DNA of 27,309 nucleotides from CAYUNA01 sp047629355. Its GTDB lineage: Bacteria; Bacteroidota; Bacteroidia; Chitinophagales; Saprospiraceae. The stretch is from NCBI GenBank assembly GCA_047629355.1, contig JBLHWU010000068.1:1-27309 (forward strand), given 5' to 3'. The stretch's first letter is position 1, and every line of letters begins with the position of its first letter. Below are positions 25,593 through 27,309 of the stretch, piece after piece. The notes below the pieces were generated by a model. The model did not search any database, was not told where the DNA came from, and was given only the letters and a program-made list of their open reading frames with translations. The position numbers and the translations under genes were made by a program.

Positions 25593-26571
25593 CTATTTTA
25601 TATCGTCTTTTTTTGCTATTTCATGCCAGTCAGAGTGATACATCTTCACATAAGTTAATCTTTCAACATTCGTATTTACTTTACTTGCTGGAATCCAATT
25701 AGGCATTGCATACCAGAAATCTAAAATTCTTTGTTTGTTTACTTTTGGATAATCATAGATAAATTTCACATCAATTAACTTTCCTTTCCTTTCCTTTCCT
25801 TTCCTTTCTCATCAAATGTAATTCCTAATTCAACAGACCTCTTTAAAGGCATCTCTATTTTGTCGTAAAAATTTTCTGAAATATATGACCAATATTTAGA
25901 CCTTGCACATTCGAACTTAGCCTCAACGTTTTCTAAATCTTCGCATCCAGGAAATCTTAGTGTATTTTGTAATCGAGTAAGATATTTTTGGAGACGTGCA
26001 TTCTCTTCATTCTCCTTACGAAAAAAGTCAATAAACTCTTTCTGGTTGTTTACTTTCAGTAGTTCTTTTATGCGAGACTTACTCCTCAAATATTTTTTAT
26101 GATGAGCGTATGAACAATTCAAAACGCCAACAAGCATCTGATTTTCACTTAAAAGAGAGTATTTTACAGTTTCTCCACTAAACGATTTATCAAACAAAAT
26201 CACCTCAATATCATCTTCTTTTTCCACAAGATAACTTATTATCGCTTTTGAAATTTCAAATGGTACGTGGTATCCTATATTCATTCTGAGTTTATCTGAT
26301 TCTCGTGCGAATCTGGTTTGAACCACTACACTATCTAAATACCCCAAATTTTCAATCTCCTTCATACATTGATTAAAACCATCCTTGATTATATCTGAAT
26401 GAGTATTGAAATTCACAATGTATTGATACTTATAAATGTAATCCAAAGTATCTTTTGCCACTACTGTTGCCTGTGGAGTGACTCGATTATCAATTTTTTT
26501 GAGGTATTTTTTTTGAATTGAGCAGAACAACTTAGGGAGAAAAAAAGAGTATAAAAATAAGACATTGACAT
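25593..26571 (-). pseudogene. Unknown secreted protein gene interrupted by simple repeats (possibly phase-variable)
   Basis: Three pieces in different frames read as one protein. (1) ATG at 26571: MSMSYFYTLFFSLSCSAQF, a signal peptide with the Ala-Gln cleavage context common in Bacteroidota; it stops soon after an A8 tract (26507-26514 on the plus strand as T8). (2) The main frame, open to a TTG at 26530, runs from KKIDNRVTPQATVVAKDTLD for about 240 residues to ELGITFDEKGKERKGKES and stops at 25775 just after the GAAAG repeat. (3) The next frame continues KLIDVKFIYDYPKVNKQ and ends EIAKKDDIK with TAG at 25593-25595. One extra A joins 1 to 2; loss of one pentamer joins 2 to 3 as FDEKGKERKGKLIDV. 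The restored protein would be about 325 residues, mixed charged, no known domain seen. Contingency gene, pseudogene or assembly indels remain possible. Confidence 0.6.
25779..25808. repeat. Pentanucleotide tandem repeat, CTTTC x 6
   Basis: Six perfect units (GAAAG on the coding minus strand) inside the 3' part of the unknown secreted-protein gene. Two units would encode a natural-looking FDEKGKLIDV, so the tract looks like an expansion of an original GAAAGGAAAG. It is the same pentamer as at 3447-3470. Confidence 0.95.
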
Positions 26572-26680
26572 TTCATGAAAAATTCTTGAGGGTTAATTTA
26601 AAATTTAAACAATTGAAGATAGCAAAAAAAACCCTAAATCCCTACTACTTTTACAAAAAAGTCCACTCCTGCCAACAACC

Positions 26681-27236
26681 ATCAAAATCAACATCCAAGA
26701 CCTAACCCCCAAATGGTTAGCCGACTTAAAAAAATCTACCAAAAAGCAGATTTAGAAATTAAAGTCGTGGAACAAGTTCAAAGTGAGCAACTTAACGAGG
26801 CAACCTTCTGGTCAGTTATCGCTTTATTGGATTGGTCAAACGAAAAGGAGCATAACATACTTGCACAAGCAAAAGATAAATTAGCCAGCTTTTCTGTTCC
26901 AGATATTCAAAAATTTCAAGATATTTTAGCGGAAAAACTCTTTGCGTTAGACCAACAGGTTTTCGCAGAAAATATTGGTTCTCGCCGATACAATGGAGAC
27001 AAATATTTCTCCGCAAATTCCTTTTTATATGCCCGTGCGTGCGTGGTTGCAAATAGTCAAAATTTTATGCAAGTGTATTGAATGACCCAACCAATATGCC
27101 CAAGGAATTTACGTTTGAGCCGCTATTGTATCTTGCAGCAGAAGCATTCCAACAGAAGACTGGGCAGGATTGGAATTACTTACCAGAAGAAGGGTTTTCT
27201 TACAAACATATTGTTAGAATATTTTACGAAATTTAA
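26681..27236 (+). pseudogene. DUF4240 domain protein gene with frameshifts
   Basis: The central frame (ATG at 26713) contains DUF4240-like sequence: EATFWSVIALLDWSNEKE, RYNGDKYFSANSF, LYARACVVANSQNFMQV. The natural N-terminus lies in another frame, IKINIQDLTPKWLADLKK from 26681, joined by one extra A in the A7 tract at 26728-26734. The C-terminal part lies in a third frame after 27077, LNDPTNMPKEFTFEPLLYLA then FQQKTGQDWNYLPEEGFSY, joined by removing TA. The last codons (KHIVRIFYEI) may be shifted once more. No ATG precedes the N-terminal frame. DUF4240 has no established function. At least two indels make this a pseudogene or a spot of poor sequence. The remaining 27237-27309 shows nothing. 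Confidence 0.6.
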
Positions 27237-27309
27237 CTCCTTGAAAATCAATAATATTTCAAATTTAAGTCAAAACTGATTATCCACTTTTCAAGAAAAC
27301 CTGAATGGC

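Overview
The window reads as a chromosomal segment of an AT-rich Bacteroidota bacterium. A Saprospirales or Chitinophagales-like lineage is possible, but I cannot fix it from sequence alone. The phylum call rests on TAnnTTTG -7 promoter elements ahead of several genes, weak Shine-Dalgarno sites, and gene families common in that phylum: DUF983, a GNAT-nitrilase fusion, an MBL-rhodanese fusion, and HxlR paired with membrane proteins. No tRNA, rRNA or CRISPR array was found.

Layout. Positions 1-870 hold a short group II intron of about 0.8 kb. It has clear domains V and VI but no usable reverse transcriptase, and it sits just after a palindromic hairpin. Positions 870-2900 hold two unknown multi-pass membrane proteins on the minus strand, divergent from an HxlR-family regulator, with a perfect palindrome in the shared promoter. 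Positions 2900-3780 are an intergenic zone with a large inverted repeat, two small minus-strand ORFs and a pentanucleotide tandem repeat. Positions 3780-7220 hold a SulP anion transporter and an MBL-fold/double-rhodanese sulfur enzyme, separated by a 203-bp MITE-like element. A DUF983 protein follows.

Positions 8090-16030 carry housekeeping genes: mutS (minus), a GNAT-nitrilase fusion (minus) and uvrA (plus). Around them lies a family of structured intergenic repeats whose paired bases covary between copies. Positions 16300-22010 hold a frameshifted small membrane-protein gene and then a two-gene type IIG restriction-modification locus of Eco57I-like architecture: a nuclease-methylase-specificity fusion followed by a separate adenine methylase. 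The locus ends in a perfect 35-nt palindrome. A GmhA-type sugar-phosphate isomerase, a sterol-desaturase-family membrane oxygenase and a photolyase/cryptochrome follow. With MutS and UvrA, the photolyase makes three DNA-repair genes here, but they are not one operon.

Positions 25200-27309 look unstable or decaying. They hold two mini-ORFs, an unrecognised secreted-protein gene and a DUF4240 gene broken by frameshifts. The secreted-protein gene is interrupted by a six-copy GAAAG repeat and by an A8 tract. At the GAAAG repeat, loss of one unit would restore an extended reading frame, and the same holds at the second pentamer tract near 3450. These two loci are the best candidates for something new (slipped-strand phase variation), with pseudogene decay or assembly indels as the competing explanations. 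The covarying hairpin repeat family is the second candidate.
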